This document shows positions 1 through 7,253 of a stretch of 14,028 bases of DNA, piece after piece. The first letter of the stretch is position 1, and every line of letters begins with the position of its first letter. The stretch comes from Phytoactinopolyspora endophytica (GTDB lineage Bacteria > Actinomycetota > Actinomycetes > Jiangellales > Jiangellaceae): NCBI RefSeq assembly GCF_004138495.1, contig NZ_ML142870.1:27560-41587 (forward strand). Direction: 5' to 3'. Made by a program: the position numbers and the translations under genes. The notes beneath the pieces were generated by a model, which saw only the letters and a list, made by a program, of their open reading frames with translations, ran no database searches and was not told where the DNA came from.

Positions 1-1387
1 GCGTGACGTTCACCGAGACAGGACGCCCGTGAGCAGTAGCCAGGCGGATGCCACCGACGGCCCCACAGTGGGAGCACACGTTCCCGCCCAACGTTGCGGT
101 ATGCAGCGACGCCCAGGCCAGCGCGGCCAGCGCATCCGCCCGGCGCTGCGCCGGCGTTCGCTGCCGGCACGCGCCCAGGTGATCGCGGCGTGACTGGGTG
201 CCGGTGTCGGTGTCACCGGCGTCGCTGTCGCGGTCGTCGCTGTCGCGGTCGTCGTCTGTGTCACCGTCGTCGACTGTGTCACCGTCGTCGACTGTGTCAC
301 CGTCGTCGCTGTCGCGGTCGTCGTCTGTGTCGCTCTCGTCGACTGTGTCACCGGCGTCGGTGTCGCTGTTGTTTGGGCAGGTGCCGGCATGTGCGCAGTC
401 GCGGTTCTTCTCGGCGTCGGCGGCGGCGTTGAGCACGGTCATGATCGCGGTGACCTCTTCGGCGGGCAGGTACGCGATCAGCCAGGCCATGCCGTCCTCA
501 CCGGGCTCGGACCACACGTCGCGACGTTTACGCGCCTCGCGGCGGCGACGCTTCGCCCCGGCCACGTCGAGCTCATGCAGGAGCTCGTTCAGAACGCGGG
601 AAAGCTTCACATCGGTCCAGGTGTGCACGAATGGCAACACCGCCTTCAGGATCAGCTCGACCACCTCAGCGTTACTGCACTTGTTCAACGCGGTGGTGAT
701 CAGGCGGGCCTTCTTCGCGTCTACACGCCCATCGGCCAGTGCCTGGTGCACCCGCGGGTGGTCCCGCACCAGGGTGAGCGCCTGCCCGACGAGTTTCTCC
801 GCCTGCGGCTTGGTCCACGGATGTACAGCGCACAACGCCCCCGCAGTGACCGGCACCGGGTGCAGACACCCGTAGCGTCCGCCGTCGTCGTCCGGGCGCA
901 GCTGCGGGCGGCGGGTCAACTCGGCAGCGTTCTCGGCCTGGCGCGCTCCGGCCCAGGCGATCACCTTCTCCCAGGCCGCCACCGTGTCCGCGAGCTCGTG
1001 CACCTCCATGGATCGCGGCCGAACACCTTCCAACGTCAGGACCAGCTCCGCCCCGGGCGGGATGTCCGCCAAGAACGAGGCATCCACCCCAGGCAACGGC
1101 CCGAACGGTCCGTTGTCTGCACCAGCCCTGGCGGCACCGTCCGGGTCCACGTCGTCGTCCGGGTCCACGTCGTCGATCAGCGGATCATCGACGAACCAGC
1201 CCCCGACGGCCGGACCCAACGGATCCACACCGTTTCGCAGCTCGTCCCGCTGCGCCTCCGATGCGGCCATCTCCGCCTCGACGAGACGCACCCATGCAGC
1301 ATCCCAGCCCGCACCGGTCTCCGCGCCGCCGGGGACATCGTCCCCCGCAGCATCCGGGAAAGGCCTGGCCGAGCTCATATTGATCAT
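1..1387 (-). CDS. DUF222 / 13E12-repeat family protein (HNH endonuclease family), C-terminus outside window
   Basis: This open frame reads leftwards from ATG at 1387 and runs off the left edge without a stop; 462 residues are visible. Residues of about 127-330 match the DUF222 domain as I know it: a helical region, a basic stretch with KRRRREARKRR, and the hallmark GMAWLIAYLPAEE block. In this family an HNH nuclease domain normally follows, so it should lie just beyond the edge. Residues 341-397 form an Asp-rich repeat linker (28 Asp in 57). Two Cys pairs are visible, C331/C337 and C438/C441 (CSHC), possibly metal ligands. ATG 1387 is preferred over in-frame ATG 1378 because a weak GAG lies 4 bases upstream of it; neither has a strong ribosome site. 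DUF222 proteins are multicopy in actinomycetes, and REP13E12 copies are known prophage attachment sites in Mycobacterium. The cellular role is unknown. The family call is firm; nuclease activity is inferred. Confidence 0.88.
   Translation of the reverse strand, partial: MINMSSARPFPDAAGDDVPGGAETGAGWDAAWVRLVEAEMAASEAQRDELRNGVDPLGPAVGGWFVDDPLIDDVDPDDDVDPDGAARAGADNGPFGPLPGVDASFLADIPPGAELVLTLEGVRPRSMEVHELADTVAAWEKVIAWAGARQAENAAELTRRPQLRPDDDGGRYGCLHPVPVTAGALCAVHPWTKPQAEKLVGQALTLVRDHPRVHQALADGRVDAKKARLITTALNKCSNAEVVELILKAVLPFVHTWTDVKLSRVLNELLHELDVAGAKRRRREARKRRDVWSEPGEDGMAWLIAYLPAEEVTAIMTVLNAAADAEKNRDCAHAGTCPNNSDTDAGDTVDESDTDDDRDSDDGDTVDDGDTVDDGDTDDDRDSDDRDSDAGDTDTGTQSRRDHLGACRQRTPAQRRADALAALAWASLHTATLGGNVCSHCGAVGGIRLATAHGRPVSVNVT
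199..367 (-). repeat. In-frame tandem repeats encoding an Asp-rich linker
   Basis: GTC/GAC-rich repeats lie inside the DUF222 gene. A 30-base block at 233-262 recurs exactly at 302-331. Between them an 18-base unit occurs twice perfectly (263-280 and 281-298), and a partial third copy starts at 299. Every unit is a multiple of three, so the minus-strand frame is kept. It encodes DGDTVD- and DTDDDRDSDD-type units, a strongly acidic, presumably disordered linker. Copy number is likely to vary by replication slippage. Confidence 0.9.
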
Positions 1388-1545
1388 GCTACTCGAACAC
1401 CCGTACGGACGCAAGCAGATCAGTCGTATCAATCTCCCCCAGGGATAAACCGCGCCAAACCCAGCTATCTACTCCGTGCGCGACGGAATCGACCCTGGAC
1501 GCAGCATTCCGGACGTGACTGCAGAAACACGTCGCCTGTCGAACG

Positions 1546-1570
1546 GCTTGCCGGATAAGGGCCGGCGAGC
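1546..1570. other. 9-bp inverted repeat in the DUF222/GNAT divergent spacer
   Basis: GCTTGCCGG at 1546-1554 pairs with CCGGCGAGC at 1562-1570 around a 7-base loop; only one pair is a G-T wobble. No T-run follows on either strand, so an intrinsic terminator is unlikely. It sits 77 bases before the GNAT start and about 160 bases upstream of the DUF222 start. It could be an operator or a 5'-leader hairpin. The rest of the 1388-1647 spacer shows no gene or recognisable promoter to me. Confidence 0.4.
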
Positions 1571-1647
1571 ACTACCACGCTCACGCTTCGCACTCGCTGA
1601 CCCTGCCATTGGTGAAGCCGACAATACGTGTCCCTAAGGTCTTGTAC

Positions 1648-2307
1648 ATGGCGCATCCGCTGTACAAACTTCTCCACGAGGCAGCCGACGGTCGCTTCCC
1701 TGCGGCGGATGGGCAGGTCCGTGTCGTGCCACCGCTGCACGACGGCTTGGAATGCTCCTACGCCTTCACCGGACACGCCATCGTCGCGACGGCGCTGCCC
1801 ACAGTCGACTTCCACGGCGACCGGCCGGACGGGTTCGGCGGGTCCCTCGCTCCCGGCTTCCTCCGCCGGCTGGCCGGCCCGGGCGGCTGGATCGGTGTCA
1901 TCGATGCGACCCTGGTCACGCGCGGGCGCGGAGGCGCACCGGCGCTGCCTGCGCAGACCGGCCTCGACGATAACGACCGAGTTCGCCATGCTCGTTCGAT
2001 TCGGTCGGACGTGCGCGTCTACGGCGACGAACGCGGCTTCGTCACACTTGGAACAGGGCTGGCCGGGCGACGCGAGCTCAGCATCGAGGTGCCGCCCAAC
2101 GGTCAAGGACGCGGATGGGGCCGATCGTTGCTCTCCGACGCCCTGACCCTCGTGCCGGACGGCGAACCGGCCTTCGCCGCTGTCTCCCCTGGCAACGCGC
2201 GTTCGCTCCGCGCGTTCCTGGCCGCGGGGTTCACGCCGATCGGTTCTGAAGTCCTCATCCGGCCGAACCGGCGACCGCGATCGACCAACCCGCCGGCGGG
2301 AGCGTGA
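1648..2307 (+). CDS. GNAT-family N-acetyltransferase
   Basis: The protein has 219 residues and should transfer an acetyl group from acetyl-CoA to an amine; the substrate is unknown. The acetyl-CoA binding motif is clear as QGRGWG at residues 153-158, preceded by the strand RRELSIEVPP. The C-terminal part (AVSPGNARSLRAFLAAGFTPIGSE) is the usual GNAT end, where the N-A-R-S helix packs near the cofactor. Residues 1-140 form a long N-terminal region seen in an actinobacterial GNAT subgroup. I chose ATG 1648, with TAAGGT about 8 bases upstream. In-frame TTG 1609 and GTG 1612 would add 12-13 residues that look non-conserved. No signal peptide is seen, so it is cytoplasmic. The last 53 bases overlap the end of the convergent GH13 gene. 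It has no obvious functional link to its neighbours. Confidence 0.88.
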   Translation: MAHPLYKLLHEAADGRFPAADGQVRVVPPLHDGLECSYAFTGHAIVATALPTVDFHGDRPDGFGGSLAPGFLRRLAGPGGWIGVIDATLVTRGRGGAPALPAQTGLDDNDRVRHARSIRSDVRVYGDERGFVTLGTGLAGRRELSIEVPPNGQGRGWGRSLLSDALTLVPDGEPAFAAVSPGNARSLRAFLAAGFTPIGSEVLIRPNRRPRSTNPPAGA

Positions 2308-3559
2308 CCAGGTCGGCTGTGAGTTCACCGGTCCCTGCGACGCGCTGCCAGTCCGCCGTGGGAAGCCCGAGATCCACCGGCTGTTCGCCGATGTTGAGCG
2401 CGACAGCCAGCCACTCTTCTCCCTCTCCCACGGTGTAGACGATGGACGTGTTGGTCAGCGCATGCACGGTGGCACGGGAGGACACCAGCCACGGGTGACG
2501 ACGGCGCAGTCCGATGAGAAGCTGATGGAGTCGGTAGTATCCCCACCCGTCCACCGCCAGGCCGTCTGGGGTGTCCGGGAACGCCGGTCTGATGGCGTCG
2601 TCGCCGCCCTCCCGTTCCTCCTTGATGCCACGGAATGCCTGCTCGTCACCGGCATAGACCGACGGCACGCCGCCCACCGTCAGCAGGACGACGAGTGCGT
2701 GCTCCAGATGACGCTCGTCGTCCAGCCGGCTGGCGATCCGGGTGACGTCGTGGTTCCCGAGGAACGTCTGCGGGGTGAACGTGCCCAGCAGGGCATTGTG
2801 CCGGCCGAGGGTCCAGCTGAGCTCGTGGAGGTTGTGGTCGTTGAGTGAGCTCCAGATCGCCTTCCACAGCTCGTACTGGGTGACCGAGTCCAGCCCGCCG
2901 TCCTGCACGAACGCGCCGTATTCGCCATGAATGACCTCGCCGACGAACCAGGCGCCCGGGTGGCGTGCCCGTACCCGCGTCGTCACCTGATGCCAGAACG
3001 ACACGGGCACCGTGTAAGCCGCGTCCAGCCGCCAGCCATCGACGCCGCGGTCCAGCCAATGCGACATCACATCACTCACGTAATCGACCACTGCCGGGGC
3101 GTCGTGGTTCAGCACGACCAGCCGGTCGTGGCCTTCGAACGTACGGTAGTCACCGTCCGAGTCGACCTGGAACCACGAGGCGAATCGGGAGTCCGATCCG
3201 TGCTTGAGAACGTCCTCGAACGCGGGAAAACCCCTGCCGACATGGTTGAACACACCGTCCAGCAGCACCCGCACACCCCGAGCGTGTGACTGCTCGATCA
3301 GGCGGACCAGATCGTCCTCGTCACCGAGCCGGCCGTCGATCCGGAAGTGATCAACCGTGTCGTAGCCATGGGTCTCGGAGGCGAACACCGGCCCCAAGGC
3401 AAGCCCGTTGCAACCCAGCTCGACGAGGTAGTCCAACCAGCCGGCCAGTTTCGGCAACCGCGACACCGCAGGCGAACCGGGCGAGAGCGCCTCCCGCTCC
3501 GCACCGACGAAGCCCAACGGGTAGACGTGCCACCAGATGGCGTGCGTAGACCACTCCAC
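2255..3559 (-). CDS. Alpha-amylase-family (GH13) glycoside hydrolase, cytoplasmic
   Basis: The protein has 434 residues and a (beta/alpha)8 barrel that should act on alpha-glucosidic bonds with retention. All four conserved GH13 regions are seen: DGVFNH (101-106); GWRLDAAY with nucleophile D179 and R177; GEV with acid/base E208; and GNHD with transition-state stabiliser D271. A short beta-sandwich domain C follows from about residue 365. No signal peptide is present, so it is likely cytoplasmic, working on imported or storage alpha-glucans or small glucosides. GTG 3559 is chosen because the family-like sequence begins there (EWSTHAIWWHVYP). Upstream in-frame sequence to 3688 is unlike GH13 and would run into the dha promoter area. 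It is short for a GH13, with no N-terminal accessory domain. Subfamily and exact substrate cannot be set from sight; transferase activity is also possible. It is divergent from dhaK. Confidence 0.9.
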   Translation of the reverse strand: MEWSTHAIWWHVYPLGFVGAEREALSPGSPAVSRLPKLAGWLDYLVELGCNGLALGPVFASETHGYDTVDHFRIDGRLGDEDDLVRLIEQSHARGVRVLLDGVFNHVGRGFPAFEDVLKHGSDSRFASWFQVDSDGDYRTFEGHDRLVVLNHDAPAVVDYVSDVMSHWLDRGVDGWRLDAAYTVPVSFWHQVTTRVRARHPGAWFVGEVIHGEYGAFVQDGGLDSVTQYELWKAIWSSLNDHNLHELSWTLGRHNALLGTFTPQTFLGNHDVTRIASRLDDERHLEHALVVLLTVGGVPSVYAGDEQAFRGIKEEREGGDDAIRPAFPDTPDGLAVDGWGYYRLHQLLIGLRRRHPWLVSSRATVHALTNTSIVYTVGEGEEWLAVALNIGEQPVDLGLPTADWQRVAGTGELTADLVTLPPAGWSIAVAGSAG

Positions 3560-3717
3560 TCGCCCATCATGAATGCATCGTGGTGCGACCGAGCAACCCG
3601 GGCCGGGACTACTCCATGGCCGCCTCTTCGGGCGTAGGGTGTGGTACAGGTCGGGTCGGAGCGGAACCCTTCGCGTCGGCCCGAGCATCCGCCGGGACCG
3701 CAGGTTTGGAGCCGCTG
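3560..3717. promoter_or_regulatory. Divergent spacer between the GH13 gene and dhaKLM
   Basis: This 158-bp spacer must hold both outward promoters unless transcription starts inside a gene. TAGGGT at 3635-3640 resembles an actinobacterial -10 box facing dhaK, but I see no convincing -35. GGAG at 3708-3711 is the dhaK ribosome site. I find no clear long palindrome for a regulator. Confidence 0.35.
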
Positions 3718-4707
3718 ATGAAGAAGCTGATCAACTCCCCCGACGCCGTCATCCCGGATGCGCTGCGCGGCCTCGCCGCCGCCCATCCCGGCCTCAACGT
3801 CGATGTCGAGAACCGGATCATCTCACGCGCCGAGCGGACCCCTGGAAAGGTCGGACTGGTCTCCGGTGGCGGTTCCGGGCACGAGCCCTTGCACGGAGGT
3901 TACGTCGGGCGCGGCATGCTCGACGCGGCGGCTCCGGGCGAGGTCTACACGTCGCCGGTACCCGACCAGATCCTCGCCGCGACCGAGGCAGCCGACGCCG
4001 GCGCAGGGGTGCTGCACATCGTGAAGAACTACACCGGCGACGTCCTCAACTTCAGGATGGCGGCCGAGCTCGCCGAGGACGACGACGTCCGTGTCGTGTC
4101 GGTGGTCATCAACGACGACGTCGCCGTTGAAGACTCCACGTTCACCGCCGGACGACGCGGTGTCGGTGGCACCATCGTCGCCGAGAAGGTCGCCGGTGCC
4201 GCCGCCGAAGAGGGCGCCGATCTCGACACAGTCGCCCAGCTCGCCCGTGAGGTCAACGAACGTTCCCGCTCGTTCGCCATCGCCCTGCACGCGGGTACGG
4301 TTCCCGCGGCGGGCAAACCCGGCTTCGAACTCGCCGGCAACGAGGTGGAGATCGGCGTGGGCATCCACGGCGAGCCCGGCCGCCAGCGAGGCGAGTTCGC
4401 TCCCGTCAAGGATCTCGTCGGCTACGCGCTGGATGCCATCCATGCCGACCTGCCGGTGTCCGGCGATGTTCTGGTCATCATGAACGGCCAGGGCGGAACC
4501 CCATTGATCGAGCTCTACGGCGCGTTCGCGGAGGCCGCCGACTGGCTGCAGGGACATGGTGCGACGGTGGCCCGCAACCTGGTCGGCAACTACATCACCA
4601 GCCTGGACCAGGCGGGGTTCTCCATCACGGTCACCTCGCTCACGGACGAGCTCGTCCGCCTGTGGGACGCCCCCGTATCGACGCCCGCCCTGCGCTGGGG
4701 AGTGTGA
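3718..4707 (+). CDS. dhaK: Dihydroxyacetone kinase subunit DhaK (dihydroxyacetone-binding)
   Basis: DhaK binds dihydroxyacetone covalently as a hemiaminal to a histidine and presents it to DhaL-bound ADP/ATP, yielding dihydroxyacetone phosphate for glycolysis. The 329-residue product keeps the key residues of the E. coli enzyme one position earlier. H55 in GGSGHEP and D108 in NYTGDVLNF correspond to H56 and D109. H217 in GVGIHGEPG corresponds to the covalent H218. The TVPAAGKP segment (195-202) is also typical. ATG 3718 has GGAG six bases upstream, and the protein begins MKKLINSP as is usual for DhaK. An open in-frame stretch upstream to 3580 is not DhaK-like. It is the first gene of a three-gene operon; the dhaL start follows 3 bases after the stop. 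No dhaR or dhaS regulator gene is seen nearby. Confidence 0.97.
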   Translation: MKKLINSPDAVIPDALRGLAAAHPGLNVDVENRIISRAERTPGKVGLVSGGGSGHEPLHGGYVGRGMLDAAAPGEVYTSPVPDQILAATEAADAGAGVLHIVKNYTGDVLNFRMAAELAEDDDVRVVSVVINDDVAVEDSTFTAGRRGVGGTIVAEKVAGAAAEEGADLDTVAQLAREVNERSRSFAIALHAGTVPAAGKPGFELAGNEVEIGVGIHGEPGRQRGEFAPVKDLVGYALDAIHADLPVSGDVLVIMNGQGGTPLIELYGAFAEAADWLQGHGATVARNLVGNYITSLDQAGFSITVTSLTDELVRLWDAPVSTPALRWGV

Positions 4708-4710
4708 TCA

Positions 4711-5337
4711 ATGACGTTGGACACTGCAACCGCCGTGGCCTGGATCACCCGTGCCGCTGAAATCATCCGGGCCGACGAGTCCCGGTTGACCGGTCTCGAC
4801 GCGGCGATCGGCGATGGTGACCACGGCGCCAATCTGGCCCGCGGTTTGGCCGCCGCCGTCACCTCGCTGGAGGAGACGCAACCCGAGAGCCCAGGGAAAG
4901 CGCTCATGGCCGCTGGGCGTGGCCTGGTCGCCAAGACCGGTGGCGCGTCCGGGCCGCTGTACGGTACGGGCTTCCGGCGGGCCGGCAAAGAGCTGGGAGA
5001 CGGGACTGACGCCACCGGCGTCGGCGACGCGCTCGAGGCGATGCTGCGGGGCATAGAGGAGATCGGCGGGGCAGTGCAGGGCGACAAGACGATGATCGAC
5101 GCGCTCGCTCCGGCCGTCGCCGCTTTCCAGGAGGCGGCCGGGAACGGGGCTGACCTCCATGCCGCCGCCGTCGCCGCCGCTGATGCCGCCGAGGCCGGGC
5201 TGGCGGCGACGGTTCCGCTGCAAGCTCGTAAGGGCCGAGCAAGCTACCTGGGCCCGCGCAGTGTCGGACACGAGGATCCCGGCGCGGCGTCCACCGCGCT
5301 CATCATGCGTGCGCTCGCGGAGGTGACCGCCCCGTGA
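4711..5337 (+). CDS. dhaL: Dihydroxyacetone kinase subunit DhaL (ADP-binding)
   Basis: DhaL holds tightly bound ADP that is rephosphorylated by DhaM and then passes the phosphate to dihydroxyacetone on DhaK. The product is 208 residues, matching the usual size of about 210. The Mg/nucleotide site is intact: D30, D35 and D37 in the GLDAAIGDGDHG segment, identical in numbering to E. coli D30/D35/D37. Also typical are GGASGPLYGT (77-86), GDKTM, and the QARKGRASYLG block with SVGHEDPGA near the C-terminus. ATG 4711 lies 3 bases after the dhaK stop, with GGGGAG about 8 bases before it, and the end overlaps the dhaM start by 4 bases (GTGA). The tight packing indicates one mRNA and matched amounts of subunits. 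It is cytoplasmic. Confidence 0.97.
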   Translation: MTLDTATAVAWITRAAEIIRADESRLTGLDAAIGDGDHGANLARGLAAAVTSLEETQPESPGKALMAAGRGLVAKTGGASGPLYGTGFRRAGKELGDGTDATGVGDALEAMLRGIEEIGGAVQGDKTMIDALAPAVAAFQEAAGNGADLHAAAVAAADAAEAGLAATVPLQARKGRASYLGPRSVGHEDPGAASTALIMRALAEVTAP

Positions 5338-5747
5338 CCGTCGGTATCGTTCTCGTCTCGCATAGTGCGGCACTCGCGGCGGCGACGGCAGAGGTGTCAG
5401 GCACCCTGTCCGGTCCGGCTGTCCGGCTGGAGCCGGCGGGCGGCACCGACGACGGCGGCATGGGCACCAGCATCGAGCTCATCCGCTCCGCGGTGTCCAA
5501 GGCCGACGCCGGCGACGGGGTGCTGATCCTCATGGACATGGGTAGCTCGGTGCTCACCGCCAAGACTCTGCAGGCCGACCTCGAGGACGCGAACTTGGAG
5601 GACGACGGCGGGACGCCGCTGGTGCGTCTCGCCGATGCCCCGTTCGTCGAGGGTGCGGTCGCAGCCGCCGTGCTCGCCTCCACGGGTGCCGACCTGGAGG
5701 CTGTCGCTCAGAGCGCGGAACAGGCGTGGAGCATGCGCAAGCTCTGA
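5334..5747 (+). CDS. dhaM: Dihydroxyacetone kinase phosphotransfer subunit DhaM, single EIIA-like domain
   Basis: DhaM takes phosphate from the general PTS protein HPr and passes it to the ADP on DhaL. The product is 137 residues and resembles the first domain of E. coli DhaM. The phospho-accepting histidine is H10 in VLVSHS. The MDMGSS turn and the APFVEGAVAAAVLASTGAD stretch are family-typical. E. coli DhaM is about 470 residues because it is fused to HPr-like and EI-like domains; those are absent here, as in many Gram-positive DhaM proteins, so EI and HPr must be encoded elsewhere. The GTG start overlaps the dhaL stop as GTGA, so translation is probably coupled. No intrinsic terminator is visible before the convergent sulfatase gene, whose stop lies 39 bases beyond. 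Confidence 0.95.
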   Translation: MTVGIVLVSHSAALAAATAEVSGTLSGPAVRLEPAGGTDDGGMGTSIELIRSAVSKADAGDGVLILMDMGSSVLTAKTLQADLEDANLEDDGGTPLVRLADAPFVEGAVAAAVLASTGADLEAVAQSAEQAWSMRKL

Positions 5748-5786
5748 GAGTCCACTCCGATCTCCATATAATCTCCATCTCCGGGG
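5748..5786. other. 39-bp spacer between convergent dhaM and sulfatase genes
   Basis: The spacer is less GC-rich than its surroundings. ATCTCCAT occurs at 5760-5767 and again at 5771-5778, an 11-base period. I see no hairpin followed by T-residues for either strand, so neither operon has a recognisable intrinsic terminator here. Confidence 0.5.
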
Positions 5787-7253
5787 TCATGCTCCGCTCC
5801 CTGAAAGGCCCGTCGCAGTCGACAGGCATGCGGCCACCGGGCGTCCGGTCATCAGCCGGCCGCCATCGGTGAAGCCTTCCTCACGACCGGTCAGCTGGGC
5901 GATGAGGGAGGAACGCCACTGCACCAGTGTCTGCGCCATCGACGGCTCACCGGCGAGATCCCGGGTCTCCTGTGGATCAGCGATGAGGTCGAAGAGTTGC
6001 TCACGGCCCGAGCCAGAGAACCACACATACTTGGTGCGCCCGTCGGTGAGCCACTGCAACGACTGGCCGAACAACGTGTGCTCCCCGTGCAGCACGTCTC
6101 GCCACGGCACGTCGTCGCCTCGCGCGAGGCTGAGCAAGCTGCGGCCTTCGACAGTCTCCGGAACCGGGACGCTCGCGCACTCCAGTAACGTCGGCATGAC
6201 ATCGCGCAACTCGACCACGTCGTCGCGGACGCCGCCTCGCTTCAGCCCGCTGCCCTCCGGACCGGCCAGGATCATCGGAATCCGTGCCGATCCCTCATAG
6301 GGGAAGCCCTTCCGGAAGAGATGGTGGTCGCCCAGCATCTCGCCGTGATCGGACACAAAGCAGACGTAGGTATTCTCGCGTGCACCGTGTTGCTCCAGCT
6401 CACCGAGCAGGTAGCTGATCTGCTGATCCACATGCGCCATGTGCCCGTAGTAACCGGCCTTGGCGCGATGTAGCAGATGCGGATCGAACCGCCCGGCGAA
6501 AGCGGCCGGGTTCGCCGGATCATGTTGGTCGCCGAACACATCCGTCCAGTCGCCCACCGGCGAATCGGGCATGTCCCTATGGAGGAACTGCTCGAATGCC
6601 CAGCCAGGCGGATCGTACGGCGGGTGGGGCGCGTTGAACGAGACATGCAGGAAGAACGGCTTACGCGGATCACGCCGCCGGAGGAAATCGGCCGCCTGTG
6701 TCGCGACGAAGTTGGTCGGATGCGTGTGCTCGGGTTTGTCCCAGGGCCGGGCCACCAGCGAGTTGCTGTCGACGCCGTGGTCAAAGTAGGTAGCATCGCG
6801 CCCCAGCTGCTGGCGTAGCCAAGGCAGGTAGTCGTCCACCAGGTCCGGATCACGGCCGCGCTGCCGCGCCGTCCGCACGATGCCAGTGGGGCTGTGCAGG
6901 ATGACGTTCTGGAACCCCAGCTGTGACCGTTCCGGATAGACGTGCATCTTCCCGACGGCCTGGGTCTGGTAGCCGTGCCGGGTCAGCTCCCCGGCCAGGG
7001 TCACGTCGTAGTTCCATTCGACACCGTCCTGGTAGCCGACCCGCCCGTGTGAACGCTGGCCCAGGCCGGTGTGCAGCGCCGCCCGGGCCGGGATGCACGT
7101 CGGCACCGCCGAGTACGCCCGGCTGAACCGGACGCCCTGGGCGGCCAGCCGGTCGAGGAACGGCGTCTGAACCACCGGATGACCGGCGGCACTCAAGCAG
7201 TCACCACGCCATTGGTCCACCATGAGAAGCAGAAGGTTCGGCCGATCGGTCAT
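5787..7253 (-). CDS. S1-family sulfatase (formylglycine-dependent), cytoplasmic
   Basis: The protein has 488 residues, alkaline-phosphatase superfold, and should hydrolyse sulfate (or a related) esters. The maturation motif C-x-P-x-R is present as CIPAR with C53, the residue oxidised to formylglycine, so a formylglycine-generating enzyme is needed. Other active-site residues are visible: D13 in the first strand, R57, K102 and H104 in GKMH, H210 in NAPHPP, and D302-H303 in SDHGEMLGDH for the metal. ATG 7253 is chosen because homologues begin RPNLLLLMVD and because its ATGA overlaps the GH16 stop, implying coupled translation. A start at 7301 would add 16 residues without a signal peptide. With no signal sequence it should be cytoplasmic, acting after import. 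Substrate is unknown; phosphonate-ester hydrolase or sulfamidase activity is possible. It is the last gene of the putative operon. Confidence 0.92.
   Translation of the reverse strand: MTDRPNLLLLMVDQWRGDCLSAAGHPVVQTPFLDRLAAQGVRFSRAYSAVPTCIPARAALHTGLGQRSHGRVGYQDGVEWNYDVTLAGELTRHGYQTQAVGKMHVYPERSQLGFQNVILHSPTGIVRTARQRGRDPDLVDDYLPWLRQQLGRDATYFDHGVDSNSLVARPWDKPEHTHPTNFVATQAADFLRRRDPRKPFFLHVSFNAPHPPYDPPGWAFEQFLHRDMPDSPVGDWTDVFGDQHDPANPAAFAGRFDPHLLHRAKAGYYGHMAHVDQQISYLLGELEQHGARENTYVCFVSDHGEMLGDHHLFRKGFPYEGSARIPMILAGPEGSGLKRGGVRDDVVELRDVMPTLLECASVPVPETVEGRSLLSLARGDDVPWRDVLHGEHTLFGQSLQWLTDGRTKYVWFSGSGREQLFDLIADPQETRDLAGEPSMAQTLVQWRSSLIAQLTGREEGFTDGGRLMTGRPVAACLSTATGLSGSGA

Noticed and set aside
233..331. 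Exact 30-base repeats that might look like a CRISPR array
   Set aside because: There are only two copies of the 30-base unit, what lies between them is itself repetitive, and all units stay in the DUF222 reading frame.
389..1558. A 389-codon plus-strand open frame opposite the DUF222 gene
   Set aside because: It has no recognisable domain and shadow-like composition, while the opposite strand gives a clear DUF222 protein through the same bases.
1465..2328. A 287-codon minus-strand frame opposite the GNAT gene
   Set aside because: It is Arg-rich with no domain; the plus-strand frame shows a clear acetyl-CoA motif.
3560..3688. A longer GH13 start at 3688
   Set aside because: The extra residues are Pro/Arg-rich and unlike GH13, and the extension would fill the divergent promoter region.
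3580..3717. An N-terminal extension of DhaK starting at 3580
   Set aside because: The added residues are unlike DhaK, the start at 3718 has GGAG at good spacing, and numbering of active-site residues then matches E. coli.
5748..5786. A bidirectional terminator between dhaM and the sulfatase gene
   Set aside because: No stem of useful length and no T-run was found; only an 8-base direct repeat is present.
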